64,000 bases of DNA from Chloroflexota bacterium (GTDB taxonomy: Bacteria > Chloroflexota > Anaerolineae > Anaerolineales > Villigracilaceae). The DNA is taken from NCBI GenBank assembly GCA_016235445.1, contig JACRLB010000017.1, forward strand, positions 62,001 through 126,000, given 5' to 3'. Position 1 is the stretch's first letter, and every line of letters begins with the position of its first letter. Below are positions 1 through 8,734 of the stretch, one piece after another. Below the pieces are notes generated by a model, which saw only the letters and a list, made by a program, of their open reading frames with translations, was not told the DNA's origin and ran no database searches. The translations under genes and the position numbers were made by a program.

Positions 1-14
1 ATGGAGAGGAATAC

Positions 15-806
15 ATGAGACGCAAAAAGATTCTTTTCGGTTTCGCTTTGTTTTTTGTGGCACTGTTAGCTTTAAGCCTCTCCAGTCAGACCAAAGCAGA
101 AAAGTTGAGAGTTCTAGTTAATCAGCAGGAGAGTCTTGTAGATTATTTGAAAAAAGAACTTGGTCAGCTAGATGTTCCTGTGCAGCAAACAGTTATTCTT
201 CAAGATAGCCCACTGGAAATTGGAGTGACTATTCAGAGTTTGAGCACAAATGAGAAGTTTGCGCCCGACGATTTTGTATACATACACATGGTTTTTCGAG
301 AATCTATGTTTGCTCATGAGAAAGGGTATCAAATTAATGGATTAACTACAATTGTTGTAAATATGGAAGAAAAGAAAATTTTCGATGGATGGTCAAAGAT
401 CGAACCGGCATCGATGTCGTATCGCAGACTTGATCCGCCTCGACTTACGGAAACATCTACCTCGAATATGTTGAGCGAGAAACTGGCGGATTATGGATTA
501 TCAAAAATTAATGTCGAAGTAATATCGTCTGAAGAATCTCGAACTCTGAATTTGTATTTATCAAATATTTCAAAAGAAGAGGCTTCCGCAACTAAGACGT
601 CGATAAAAGATTCGCTGGGCCTTCTTGTTCAGGATATGAATTCGCAAGGAGCAGGAGTGGCTATTGTAAAGCTAAAAATAACGAATGAAAGTGGTGAAAC
701 GCTCCTTAACTATTTATTAGATTTGCAGTTTGTTACAGAAGGTTGGTGGGTTGCAGATGGAATTAATGTTGATGATTGGTTTCCCTCTAGACCTGCAATG
801 CCTTAG
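15..806 (+). CDS. Secreted protein of unknown function
   Basis: 263 aa. The N-terminus has two Arg, two Lys and then about 18 hydrophobic residues ending near SQTKAEK, a typical Sec signal peptide, so the product is probably exported. A purine-rich GAGAGGA lies 4-5 bases before the ATG. No family was recognised. The mature part is a mix of short beta-strand-like and charged segments and ends in an aromatic, Asp-rich tail (WWVADGINVDDWF). The gene is visibly richer in A/T than everything that follows, which hints at different ancestry. A strong hairpin terminator follows at 879-916, so it is not co-transcribed with the polysaccharide genes. Confidence 0.75.
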   Translation: MRRKKILFGFALFFVALLALSLSSQTKAEKLRVLVNQQESLVDYLKKELGQLDVPVQQTVILQDSPLEIGVTIQSLSTNEKFAPDDFVYIHMVFRESMFAHEKGYQINGLTTIVVNMEEKKIFDGWSKIEPASMSYRRLDPPRLTETSTSNMLSEKLADYGLSKINVEVISSEESRTLNLYLSNISKEEASATKTSIKDSLGLLVQDMNSQGAGVAIVKLKITNESGETLLNYLLDLQFVTEGWWVADGINVDDWFPSRPAMP

Positions 807-878
807 CATTAAGCTTTTGACTTAATAGGTGCTCGCCCCTCAAAATCCATAATCTTGCCTAGTAGATGATGTTTACAA

Positions 879-916
879 ATCACGCGGTTGTTGTACCGCG
901 TGATCTTCTTTTTAAA
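879..916 (+). terminator. Rho-independent terminator
   Basis: Perfect 10-bp arms ATCACGCGGT (879-888) and ACCGCGTGAT (895-904) with a 6-base loop, followed by CTTCTTTTT. It ends the transcript of the secreted protein gene and insulates the next promoter. Confidence 0.85.
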
Positions 917-926
917 ACACCTTCAC

Positions 927-968
927 TTGACCATCTCCTGAATAAGGTTATAATTCAGTGACTGAATT
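927..968 (+). promoter_or_regulatory. Promoter with overlapping palindromic operator
   Basis: TTGACC (927-932), 16-bp spacer, TATAAT (949-954): a near-consensus sigma-70 type promoter. The 17-bp palindrome AATTCAGTGACTGAATT (952-968) overlaps the -10 box and the expected start point. The first gene downstream is a winged-helix regulator, so autoregulation is the natural reading; this is inference. Confidence 0.75.
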
Positions 969-983
969 TTGGAATTATAAATC

Positions 984-1460
984 ATGACTGTTGAATCAAC
1001 AAACGACGAACTCCGCGAACTTTCCCTGCTCGAACGAATCGAGAGCGACCCTGATGTGAACCAGTCCACGCTTGCCACGCAGTTGGGGGTGGCGGTTGGC
1101 ACGGTCAATTGGCATTTAAAACGCCTCATCGCCAAGGGCGCGGTCAAGGTTTCGCGCGCCGAGCGCAAGAAACTGCGCTACATCATCACCCCCGAAGGCC
1201 TCGCCCTGCGCGCCCGCCTCGCAGTGGATTACGTCGAGCGTTCCTTTTCCGTCTACCGCCGCACCCGCCAGCGCGTGAAAGATCACGTTGCGAAAATCCG
1301 CCACGCGGGGTTCGACCGCGTCCGAATCGTCGGCTCGGGCGATGTGGCCGATATTTGCAAGCTCACTTGCATGGAGCAGGGCATATCCGTTGTGACGGAT
1401 AAAACAGCGCCCGCTTTAATTTTGGATGGATACAAGATTCGATTGGAAGGCTTGGAATGA
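984..1460 (+). CDS. Winged-helix transcriptional regulator of the polysaccharide locus
   Basis: 158 aa. Residues about 12-70 form a MarR/ArsR-like winged helix (recognition region QSTLATQLGVAVGTVNWHLKRL, then a wing around RAERKKLRYIITPEG). The C-terminal half (about 100-155) resembles a small Rossmann-like ligand domain, with a VRIVGSGDVADICKL loop, so it may sense a nucleotide or nucleotide sugar; that is inference. Regulators with this layout are often the first gene of capsule or O-antigen loci. It sits just after a strong promoter with a palindromic operator and overlaps the next gene by ATGA, so it is translationally coupled to it. Confidence 0.85.
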   Translation: MTVESTNDELRELSLLERIESDPDVNQSTLATQLGVAVGTVNWHLKRLIAKGAVKVSRAERKKLRYIITPEGLALRARLAVDYVERSFSVYRRTRQRVKDHVAKIRHAGFDRVRIVGSGDVADICKLTCMEQGISVVTDKTAPALILDGYKIRLEGLE

Positions 1461-2467
1461 CGGATCGCCACGTACTCATCACAGGCGGCGCGGGATATAT
1501 CGGCTCCATCCTGACCTCGGAACTGCTCCGCGCAAATTACAGAGTCACCATCCTGGACAGTCTCCTGTTCGGCGGCGAGAGCATTGTCCCGTTTCTGAAT
1601 CATCCCAACTTCCACTTCATCAAGTCGGACGTGACCGAACCCCGCGCCGTGCGGGACGCGGTCAAACGCGGCTGGCAGGTTCCGAATGCCGTTGTCCATT
1701 TGGCGGGGATCGTGGGTTTCCCAGCCTGTCAGGCGGTGGGGCGGCAGGTGGCCTGGAAGTACAATGTCGAGGCGACGAAACTGGTCTTCGAGCAGTCATC
1801 AGATTTGGGCGTGGAAAGATGCGTGTTCGCATCCACCTACAGCAACTATGGCCTGTCCGAAGACGGCAAGCCCGTCACCGAAGAGACTCCATTAAATCCC
1901 CAATCGTTGTATGCCGAGACGAAGATCGCCAGCGAAGAATATTTGCTCTCGCAAAAGGATGCGGCTTGCGCGCCGTTGTTGTTCCGCTTTGCAACGCTCT
2001 ATGGAATTTCCCCGCGCACGCGCTTTGATTTGATCGTGAATCAATTTGTGCTCGAAGCCTTCACCAAACGCGAACTCATCATTTACCAGCGCGGCTACTC
2101 GCGCTCCTTCGTTCACATCCGCGACGTGGTGCGCGGCGTGATGATGGGCCTGGAAGCGGAGCAAAAAAATATCCGCGGGCAGGTTTTCAATTTGGGAACC
2201 GAGAATGGGAATTACTCCAAAAACGATATTGTGAATTTCATTCTCAAACGGATGCCTGAAACCGTGGTGCAGTACAAAGACCTCACCTTCGGCGGCGACA
2301 TGCGCGACATCACTGTATCGTTTGAAAAGATTAAGAGAGTCCTCGGCTTCGATACCACCCTGACCGTGGATGACGGCGTGCGCGAAGTATTGTTTGCGTT
2401 GAAGTCTGGGTTAATACGAAATCCCACCGATGATCGTTATAGGAATGCACAGTTTATTGTGCAGTGA
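1457..2467 (+). CDS. NAD-dependent nucleotide-sugar epimerase/dehydratase
   Basis: 336 aa, the normal length for extended short-chain dehydrogenases. The N-terminal dinucleotide motif GGAGYIGS is at residues 10-17, and the catalytic Ser/Tyr/Lys are seen in ASTYSNYG and YAETK. It would oxidise and re-reduce a UDP-, GDP- or dTDP-sugar in the cytoplasm to supply a glycan precursor; the substrate cannot be read from sequence. It starts inside the stop of the regulator gene (ATGA) and is followed by a 100-bp palindromic heptamer repeat. Confidence 0.9.
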   Translation: MTDRHVLITGGAGYIGSILTSELLRANYRVTILDSLLFGGESIVPFLNHPNFHFIKSDVTEPRAVRDAVKRGWQVPNAVVHLAGIVGFPACQAVGRQVAWKYNVEATKLVFEQSSDLGVERCVFASTYSNYGLSEDGKPVTEETPLNPQSLYAETKIASEEYLLSQKDAACAPLLFRFATLYGISPRTRFDLIVNQFVLEAFTKRELIIYQRGYSRSFVHIRDVVRGVMMGLEAEQKNIRGQVFNLGTENGNYSKNDIVNFILKRMPETVVQYKDLTFGGDMRDITVSFEKIKRVLGFDTTLTVDDGVREVLFALKSGLIRNPTDDRYRNAQFIVQ

Positions 2468-2470
2468 AAT

Positions 2471-2550
2471 CACCAATCTCTAATCTCCAATTACCAATCT
2501 CCAATTACGATTTAGAGACTGGAGATTAGAGATTAGAGATTAGTAATTGG
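2471..2550. repeat. Palindromic heptanucleotide repeat (AATCTCT/AGAGATT)
   Basis: Copies of CCAATCT, CTAATCT and CCAATTA on the left are mirrored by GGAGATT, AGAGATT and TAATTGG on the right, so the intergenic gap folds into one long hairpin made of 7-bp units. The RBS AAGGAG of the next gene lies just outside it. Confidence 0.8.
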
Positions 2551-2566
2551 CAATCAAGGAGAACTC

Positions 2567-3529
2567 ATGGCAGAAAATTTCTGGCAGAATAAAAAAGTAA
2601 TCGTCACAGGCGGAGCGGGCTTTCTTGGCTCCTTCGTCATTGAAAAACTAAAACAACGCGGCGCAGTGGATATTTTTATCCCGCGCATCGAGAATTACAA
2701 CCTCGTTGACTCGAATGATATCAAGCGTTTATATGCGGATACCCTCAAAGGCGTTGACCCGAAGAACGTGGTCGTCATCCACCTCGCCGCCAATGTGGGC
2801 GGCATTGGCGCGAACCGTGAACATCCCGCTGACTTTTTCTACGACAACCTGATGATGGGCGTTGAGATGATTCATCAGGGGTATAAAAATGGCATCGGCA
2901 AATTCGTTGCCATTGGCACGGTTTGTGCATATCCCAAGTTCACCCCGGTCCCGTTCAAGGAAGATGATCTGTGGATCGGCTATCCCGAAGAGACCAATGC
3001 TCCCTACGGCCTCGCAAAAAAGATGATGCTCGTGCAGGCGCAAGCCTATCGCCAGCAATATGGTTTCAACGCCATTTTCCTTTTGCCCGTGAATCTGTAC
3101 GGCCCGCGTGATAACTTCAATTTGGAAACCTCGCATGTAATTCCCGCTCTCATCCGCAAGGCTGTGGAAGCGAGTGAACGCGGGGACAAGGAATTGCAAG
3201 TCTGGGGTGACGGCTCTCCCACGCGAGAATTTTTATACGTTGAAGACGCCGCCGACGGCATTATCACCGCCGCTGAAAATTACAACGGCGATCTGCCCGT
3301 CAACCTCGGCTCTGGCTACGAAATTTCGATCAAAGACCTGAGCGAGATGATCGTGAAACTGACAGGCTTTGAAGGCAAACTCGCCTGGCAGACCGACAAA
3401 CCCAACGGCCAGCCCCGCCGCGGACTCGACGTGAGCCGTGCAAAGGAACTCTTCGGCTGGAGCGCGCAAGTCTCCTTTGAAGAAGGCCTGAAGCGCACGA
3501 TTGAATGGTTTAGAGAGAATAGAAAGTAG
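2567..3529 (+). CDS. GDP-L-fucose synthase-like epimerase/reductase
   Basis: 320 aa. Extended SDR with GGAGFLGS at residues 15-22, catalytic Tyr and Lys in YGLAKKM, and the GDP-fucose synthase-type segments [19 protein letters not shown] and [16 protein letters not shown]. Family members carry out 3,5-epimerisation and 4-reduction of GDP-4-keto-6-deoxymannose in the cytoplasm; the likely product is GDP-L-fucose or a close relative. No GDP-mannose 4,6-dehydratase is in the window, so the substrate would have to be made elsewhere. RBS AAGGAG 6 bases before ATG. Confidence 0.85.
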   Translation: MAENFWQNKKVIVTGGAGFLGSFVIEKLKQRGAVDIFIPRIENYNLVDSNDIKRLYADTLKGVDPKNVVVIHLAANVGGIGANREHPADFFYDNLMMGVEMIHQGYKNGIGKFVAIGTVCAYPKFTPVPFKEDDLWIGYPEETNAPYGLAKKMMLVQAQAYRQQYGFNAIFLLPVNLYGPRDNFNLETSHVIPALIRKAVEASERGDKELQVWGDGSPTREFLYVEDAADGIITAAENYNGDLPVNLGSGYEISIKDLSEMIVKLTGFEGKLAWQTDKPNGQPRRGLDVSRAKELFGWSAQVSFEEGLKRTIEWFRENRK

Positions 3530-3535
3530 AGAAGA

Positions 3536-3581
3536 GAGACTAATAATTGGAGACTAATCTCCAATCTCTAATCTCTAATTC
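3536..3581. repeat. Heptanucleotide repeat hairpin
   Basis: Units related to ATCTCTA and AATTGGAG, the same family as 2471-2550, fill the gap before the ABC permease gene and leave almost no recognisable ribosome site. Confidence 0.7.
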
Positions 3582-3584
3582 ACC

Positions 3585-4430
3585 ATGACCCAACTCACAA
3601 AACACGAACCCACCACCATTTACATCAAGCCATCCAAAGGTCTTGCGGCATTAAACCTGCGCGACCTTTGGGTCTACCGTGAATTGATCTTCTTCATGGT
3701 CTGGCGCGATGTAAAAGTGAAATACAAGCAAACTCTCCTCGGTATGGCCTGGGCTGTCATCCAACCCGTGATGACCATGCTGGTATTCACCTTTCTGTTT
3801 GACAAAGTGGCAAAACTGCCGACAGAAGGAATTCCCTACCCTGTATTTTCATTCACGGCGTTACTGCCGTGGGGCTTGTTCGTCGTCGCGCTCAATCAGG
3901 GCAGCCGCTCGCTCGTGGCGCACAACAACATGGTCACGAAGATCTACTTCCCGCGCCTCATCCTGCCCATCTCCTCGGTCTTTGCGGGGCTGGTGGATTT
4001 CGCCATCGCCTTCGTCATCCTCGTTGTCTTGATGTTTTACTATCAAGTGTCTCCCGCCTGGAATTTAGTTTGGACACTTCCGCTATTTCTTTTACTTGCG
4101 ATTGTGACCGCGCTCGGGGTCGCGCTTTGGCTTTCTGCGATTAACGTCCAGTATCGTGACGTAAACCAGGCCCTCCCGTTTCTGACTCAGTTTTGGCTGT
4201 TTGCCACACCTGTGGCATATTCCGCCTCTGTGATATCGGACAAATGGCAAATCCTGTACTCGCTCAACCCAATGGCGGGCGTGGTGAATGGATTCCGCTG
4301 GGCATTGCTCGGCACAGGCAACGGCCCCGACATCGCGCTCTGGGTTTCAACCGGCATTTCAATTTTGATTTTCATCTCTGGCCTTTTCTATTTCAGAAGC
4401 ATGGAAAAGACCTTCGCGGATACGATATAA
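3585..4430 (+). CDS. wzm: Polysaccharide ABC exporter permease (Wzm/TagG type)
   Basis: 281 aa, ABC-2 family, with about six membrane segments. The N-terminal RDLWVYRELIFFMVWRDVKV is the family hallmark before the first helix, and GMAWAVIQPVMTMLVF and the RDVNQALPFLTQFW region are typical. It forms the inner-membrane channel that flips a lipid-linked glycan to the outside, pairing with the ATPase encoded next. The TAG stop of the previous gene is 55 bp upstream. Confidence 0.93.
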   Translation: MTQLTKHEPTTIYIKPSKGLAALNLRDLWVYRELIFFMVWRDVKVKYKQTLLGMAWAVIQPVMTMLVFTFLFDKVAKLPTEGIPYPVFSFTALLPWGLFVVALNQGSRSLVAHNNMVTKIYFPRLILPISSVFAGLVDFAIAFVILVVLMFYYQVSPAWNLVWTLPLFLLLAIVTALGVALWLSAINVQYRDVNQALPFLTQFWLFATPVAYSASVISDKWQILYSLNPMAGVVNGFRWALLGTGNGPDIALWVSTGISILIFISGLFYFRSMEKTFADTI

Positions 4431-4435
4431 ATTCG

Positions 4436-4535
4436 TCCTGAGCGGAGGGGCTGAGTGTAAGTCGAAGCCCCGAAGTCGAAGGACAGGAATGCGTGATCGC
4501 CTGCGCTTCGACTTCGCTACGCTCCGCTCAGCGCG
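4436..4535. repeat. Dispersed palindromic repeat (CTGAGCGGAG...CTCCGCTCAG)
   Basis: Arms CTGAGCGGAG and CTCCGCTCAG enclose inner inverted pieces GTCGAAG/CTTCGAC. Related sequence recurs at 19600-19700, showing a dispersed family of CTTCGAC/GCTGAGCG elements. Confidence 0.75.
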
Positions 4536-4547
4536 AGGAAAATGTAA

Positions 4548-5840
4548 ATGACAACAGCAATCAGCGTAAAAAACATTGGCAAGCAATATAAGATCGGCGC
4601 GGCGGAATCGAAGTTCCGCTACAACATGCTCCGCGATGTGATCGTGGATACGGTCTCTGCGCCCATTCGTCTGGCAAAGGCGATGATCGGGAAATCTGAC
4701 CGCAGACAGAACCAGAACTTCGTCTGGGCGTTGAAGGATGTTTCCTTTGACCTCGAAGAAGGCAAAGTCCTCGGCATTGTGGGGCGCAACGGCGCAGGCA
4801 AAAGCACCCTGCTCAAGATCCTCTCGCGTGTGACAGAACCAACTACGGGAACAGTCTCAGTCCGCGGACGTGTCGGCTCGCTCCTCGAAGTCGGCACAGG
4901 TTTTCATCCCGAACTCACTGGCCGTGAAAATATCTACATGAACGGCGCAATCCTCGGGATGCGCCGCGCCGAGATTGACTCCAAATTTGACGAGATCGTG
5001 GATTTTTCTGAAGTCACTCAATACATTGACACGCCCGTCAAACGCTATTCATCGGGCATGTATCTGCGGCTTGCGTTTGCTGTCGCCGCGCATCTCGAAC
5101 CTGAAATCCTCGTCGTGGATGAAGTGCTGGCGGTGGGTGATGCCGAATTCCAGAAGAAATGTCTCGGCAAGATGGGCGATGTGGCACAGCAAGGCCGCAC
5201 GGTTTTATTTGTCAGTCACAATATGTCTGCGATTCTCCGTCTCACGCAGGAAGCCATTGTTTTGAACAAAGGTCAAATGCTCATGCGCGCTTCCACACAG
5301 GAGGCCGTGGACTTTTATCTTTCATCGGGGCAGGCGCAGGCAGGCCAGCGGGTTTGGGATGTGGAAGATGTCCCAGCGGCGAGCGCCCCATTTAGGCCGA
5401 TCAGCTTGAAGATTATGAATCGAAGCGGCAAGGCTGTCGATACAGTCCGCTCGACGGAACCCATCACCGTCGAGTTTGAATATCAACTCGATGCGCCCGT
5501 CACAGGCTTGCGCGTCGGCATGTATCTCAGCACCATGCGCGGCGAATATGTGCTCACGTCTTTCGATACCGATGCGCCGAATCTTTTTGAAAAGTTTGAT
5601 TCGCGCGGTGCAGGCCGCTACATCAGCCGCGCCGAAATCCCCGCCGACATTTTCAACGAAGGCCGCTACACCATTGGCGTGAACGCAAGTTCGTTTGGCG
5701 TGCGCCGTTATTTCATGGATGAAAACGCGATTGCATTCAACGTGGATATTTCCGGCGCGCCCGGCACGCATTGGCCTGAGCCGCGCGTGGGACCTGTGCG
5801 GCCAAGATTGAATTGGGCGATTGAAAAGATAGGCGAGTAG
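4548..5840 (+). CDS. wzt: Polysaccharide ABC exporter ATPase with C-terminal glycan-binding domain (Wzt type)
   Basis: 430 aa. Nucleotide-binding domain about 1-245: Walker A GRNGAGKST at about 79-87, signature region YSSGMYLRLAFAVA, Walker B LVVDEVLAVGD, and the H-loop in FVSHNMSAIL. The C-terminal part (about 260-430) is a beta-rich Wzt_C-like domain that in characterised exporters binds the non-reducing end of the finished chain. This suggests the glycan is capped before export, and the methyltransferase or acetyltransferase genes downstream are candidates for making the cap. Pairs with the permease at 3585. Confidence 0.93.
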   Translation: MTTAISVKNIGKQYKIGAAESKFRYNMLRDVIVDTVSAPIRLAKAMIGKSDRRQNQNFVWALKDVSFDLEEGKVLGIVGRNGAGKSTLLKILSRVTEPTTGTVSVRGRVGSLLEVGTGFHPELTGRENIYMNGAILGMRRAEIDSKFDEIVDFSEVTQYIDTPVKRYSSGMYLRLAFAVAAHLEPEILVVDEVLAVGDAEFQKKCLGKMGDVAQQGRTVLFVSHNMSAILRLTQEAIVLNKGQMLMRASTQEAVDFYLSSGQAQAGQRVWDVEDVPAASAPFRPISLKIMNRSGKAVDTVRSTEPITVEFEYQLDAPVTGLRVGMYLSTMRGEYVLTSFDTDAPNLFEKFDSRGAGRYISRAEIPADIFNEGRYTIGVNASSFGVRRYFMDENAIAFNVDISGAPGTHWPEPRVGPVRPRLNWAIEKIGE

Positions 5841-5900
5841 TAATTGGTAAATAGTAATTACCAATTACCAATTACCAATTACCAATTACCAATTACCAAT
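5841..5900. repeat. Heptanucleotide tandem repeat (CCAATTA)n abutting a start codon
   Basis: About six units of CCAATTA run to the base before ATG at 5901, preceded by a mirror copy TAATTGGTAA. The run replaces the ribosome-binding region of the next gene. Read in frame it encodes NYQLPIT heptapeptides. Confidence 0.85.
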
Positions 5901-7508
5901 ATGGCAAAAACATCAACCCTCCGAGAATTATTAGGCGATCTGCCCTTCACTGCCGAAATTGACTGGATGCTTCGACAGCGGAATCGTCCGCGCAAAGATC
6001 ATTTCAATTTGGATCGTTTGCAAAAATCCCTGCCTGCGGCGCGCGCGGTGGTTGAGCCGTTTGCAAAAAATGCGAAACCCGGCAAGAATGTTTTGTTTTT
6101 TGCAACACTGCATTATTGGATCGAACAATCTGCTTATCTCGGTTTGACTCTCGCCGGCCTCGGACATAAAGTTACTTTATTGACATTGCCATATTCCGAG
6201 TGGCATAAGCAAAAGGATAACTTCACACAGCGGCAGCGCATCCTTCACACGCGGGATACGCTTGCCCCGCTCTCTCCGTTAGTCAAACACATCTCGATGC
6301 TCGACCTTCAACCTTCAACCTTCAACCTTCCAACCACCCTGCAAGCTGACATAAAAGAGATCTCGCTCTGGGACGCGCAATACACTTTGATGCGCGAAGA
6401 AGTGGACATGAACGACGCGGGCGACCGCGCCTTGTACGACCTGCGGATTCAACGCAACACCTTCGCCGCCAAAGCCGCGTTTGAATATTTACAATCCAAC
6501 AAGCCTGATGTGGTTTTGATACCAAACGGCTTGATTCTCGAAATGGGAATTGTCTTTCGCGTGGCGCGCTACTTGAACATTGACGCTGTTACCTACGAAT
6601 TCAACGACCAGCGTGAACAAATCTGGCTGGCGCAAAATTCGTCCATTATGAAACAGGATACGAATTATCTCGTGGATGCGCGCTGTCAACTCCCAATGAC
6701 CGATGACATGTTCGAGCGCCTCGCAGATTTGGAAAATGCCCGCCGCGGCGCGCGCGTGTGGGGCAAATCAAAACGCCTCTGGCAATATGTCTCTTCGCAA
6801 GGAGCGCAAGAGACTCGTAAAATGCTGAACTTTGATGACCGCCCCGTCGTCATGCTCGCCGCGAATGTCCTGGGCGACAGCCTCACCCTCGGACGTGACA
6901 TCTTCGCCGCCTCGATGACCGAATGGATCACGAAGACTGTCCAATATTTTGCCAGGCGAGCCGATGTGCAACTGGTCATCCGTGTTCACCCCGGTGAAAA
7001 ACTCGTGCCGCAGGCCAAGTCCATGGGGAGGGTTGTCCGCGAGGCCTTGCCAGAACTCCCCAGCCATATTCACGTCATCGGCGCGTTGGACAACATCAAC
7101 ACCTACGACCTGATCGAAATCGCCGATGTTGGGCTGGCGTACACCACCACCGTCGGACTCGAAACCGCGATGAATGGCCGCCCCGTCATCTCTTGCGGCG
7201 AAACGCACTACCGCGGGCGCGGCTTCACCCTCGACCCAAACTCGTGGGACGAATATTACGCCACCCTCGAAAAAGTTCTGGCCGACATCCCTGCCCATCA
7301 ATTGAACGAAAAGCAAACTGAATTCGCATGGAATTATGGCTATCGCTTCTTCTTTGAATACCCGCGTCCCTTCCCCTGGCGTTTGATGAATTTCTGGGAT
7401 GATTTGGAAGTTTGGCCTTTGGAAAGAGTGTTGAGCGAAGAAGGCCTGGCGCAATTCAAAGACACATTCGGGTTTCTGGTGGGTGAGCCGTTTACCTGGA
7501 AAAACTAA
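5901..7508 (+). CDS. Capsule polysaccharide biosynthesis-like protein
   Basis: 535 aa from the ATG at 5901. It has the two-lobed look of a GT-B glycosyltransferase or capsule-processing protein: VLFFATLHYWIEQSAYLG near the start, a middle part with VVLIPNGLILEMG, and a C-terminal lobe with VIRVHPGEKL, IHVIGALDNINTYDLIEIAD and TTTVGLETAMNGRPVI, which match the nucleotide-sugar lobe of capsule-synthesis proteins. No purine-rich ribosome site exists because the CCAATTA repeat reaches the ATG. An upstream in-frame TTG at 5844 would add a repeat-encoded leader; I judge it less likely. A CTTCAAC heptamer run lies inside the gene at 6304-6335. Confidence 0.8.
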   Translation: MAKTSTLRELLGDLPFTAEIDWMLRQRNRPRKDHFNLDRLQKSLPAARAVVEPFAKNAKPGKNVLFFATLHYWIEQSAYLGLTLAGLGHKVTLLTLPYSEWHKQKDNFTQRQRILHTRDTLAPLSPLVKHISMLDLQPSTFNLPTTLQADIKEISLWDAQYTLMREEVDMNDAGDRALYDLRIQRNTFAAKAAFEYLQSNKPDVVLIPNGLILEMGIVFRVARYLNIDAVTYEFNDQREQIWLAQNSSIMKQDTNYLVDARCQLPMTDDMFERLADLENARRGARVWGKSKRLWQYVSSQGAQETRKMLNFDDRPVVMLAANVLGDSLTLGRDIFAASMTEWITKTVQYFARRADVQLVIRVHPGEKLVPQAKSMGRVVREALPELPSHIHVIGALDNINTYDLIEIADVGLAYTTTVGLETAMNGRPVISCGETHYRGRGFTLDPNSWDEYYATLEKVLADIPAHQLNEKQTEFAWNYGYRFFFEYPRPFPWRLMNFWDDLEVWPLERVLSEEGLAQFKDTFGFLVGEPFTWKN

Positions 7509-7575
7509 CCTTCTTTCCTCTTTCTTCTTTCCTTTATATCGAAAGATGAAAGAAGAAAGAAACGATTACCGAGAT
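7509..7575. repeat. Hairpin of CTTTCTT/AAGAAAG units
   Basis: Pyrimidine units (CTTTCCTCTTTCTTCTTTCC) face their complement (GAAAGAAGAAAG) around a TATATCGAAAG centre, filling the gap between two genes. It could act as a weak terminator or RNA stabiliser. Confidence 0.65.
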
Positions 7576-7580
7576 AATAC

Positions 7581-8402
7581 ATGACCAACGACACAAAACA
7601 AAAAGTACGCGAATTTTACGACGAGATCGGCTGGATGCAGGAGGATGACGGCAATTATCAAAACGCCCGTTACGAAGACCTGCGCCCCGTCTCCCGCGAA
7701 TACATCCACAAGACGCGCCTGCGCGTGCTGAATGGACTCATCCCCACAGGCCGCTTCCTTCTTGACGCCGGGTCTGGTCCTGTCCAATATGAAGAGTACA
7801 AGGCCTATTCAGCAGGTTACCAAAAGCGCGTCTGCCTCGATATTTCCATCCAGGCCTTGCGCGAGGCGCGGACTCGAATCGGCGACCACGGCTTGTTCGT
7901 CGTAGGTGACCTTGCCAACCTGCCCTTCAAAGCTGAGTCCTTCGACGGCGCGGTTTCGATGCACGCCATCCATCACCTGGCGCTGACCGAACATCCGCGC
8001 GCGTACGCGGAAATCCACCGCGTGCTTGCCAGCGGGCGGACTGCCGCCATCGTCAACGGGTGGCATGAGCCTTTCCTCAGCCGCATGGCCGAGCCGTTGA
8101 TCGGGCTGATGAGGAAACTGTCTGGCCGCGCTGAAAAGAAGAAAAAAGAATGGTTGAACGAGGAAGACCCCGCAGGCACATTCGTCCAAAAGATGACCCC
8201 CGAATGGCTCAAGCGTGAGATCGGCTCGAAGATGAACATCGAGATCAAGCCCTGGCGCAGTGTCAGCACCCGTGTCTTGCGCTGGTTCGTCCGTCCATTT
8301 GGCGGGCGCGCATTTCTGAAATTCGTATTTTGGCTGGAAGGTGTCTTCCCGAAGTTCTTCGCAGAGAATGGACAGTATCCGTTGATCGTGGTTAGAAAGT
8401 AA
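7581..8402 (+). CDS. SAM-dependent methyltransferase (type 11)
   Basis: 273 aa. Motif I is LDAGSGPVQY (about 60), followed by VCLDISIQALREAR (acidic residue binding the SAM ribose) and GDLANLPFKAESFDGAVSMHAIHHL, the usual motif II/post-I layout of class I methyltransferases. The C-terminal stretch is hydrophobic and basic (RVLRWFVRPFGGRAFLKFVFWLEGVF), so it may lie on the membrane next to a lipid-linked glycan. Within a Wzt_C-type export locus it is a candidate chain-capping or sugar O-methyltransferase. Confidence 0.85.
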   Translation: MTNDTKQKVREFYDEIGWMQEDDGNYQNARYEDLRPVSREYIHKTRLRVLNGLIPTGRFLLDAGSGPVQYEEYKAYSAGYQKRVCLDISIQALREARTRIGDHGLFVVGDLANLPFKAESFDGAVSMHAIHHLALTEHPRAYAEIHRVLASGRTAAIVNGWHEPFLSRMAEPLIGLMRKLSGRAEKKKKEWLNEEDPAGTFVQKMTPEWLKREIGSKMNIEIKPWRSVSTRVLRWFVRPFGGRAFLKFVFWLEGVFPKFFAENGQYPLIVVRK

Positions 8403-8414
8403 TGAATTTGAATG

Positions 8415-8464
8415 TTGACGTTGGTTTTCAAACAGGATAAAATCTGTCTAGTGTAGACAGATTT
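8415..8464 (+). promoter_or_regulatory. Toxin-antitoxin promoter with palindromic operator
   Basis: TTGACG (8415-8420), 17-bp spacer, TAAAAT (8438-8443). Perfect inverted repeat with 11-bp arms AAATCTGTCTA and TAGACAGATTT around GTG (8440-8464) overlaps the -10 box. This is the usual layout for autorepression by an antitoxin. Confidence 0.85.
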
Positions 8465-8479
8465 TTGAAAGGAGTAAAC

Positions 8480-8734
8480 ATGAACAGCGTTTGGCAAATT
8501 CAGGATGCAAAAAATCAGCTCAGCGAAGTTATTGCGCGCGCTTTGAAGCAGGGTCCGCAGGTAATTACCCGGCATGGACGAAAGACCGTGGTGGTCGTGT
8601 CTTACATGGAATATAAAGCTCTGCAAAAATCACAGGTGAAGTTTTCCGAGTTTTTTCGTTCCTCCCCACTGGCTGGTTTGGAAATGGATTTAACGCGTGA
8701 TAAAAGCCTGCCCCGCAAAGGTATTGAATTATGA
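8480..8734 (+). CDS. Phd/YefM-family antitoxin
   Basis: 84 aa from ATG at 8480, which has AAAGGAG at the right distance; a TTG at 8465 is in frame but precedes that RBS. The N-terminus WQIQDAKNQLSEVIARALKQGPQVITRHGRKTVVVVS is the classic Phd/YefM DNA-binding fold; the C-terminal tail (LAGLEMDLTRDKSLPRKGIEL) would wrap the toxin. It should bind the 25-bp palindrome upstream. The stop overlaps the toxin ATG (ATGA), so the pair is translationally coupled. Confidence 0.93.
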   Translation: MNSVWQIQDAKNQLSEVIARALKQGPQVITRHGRKTVVVVSYMEYKALQKSQVKFSEFFRSSPLAGLEMDLTRDKSLPRKGIEL

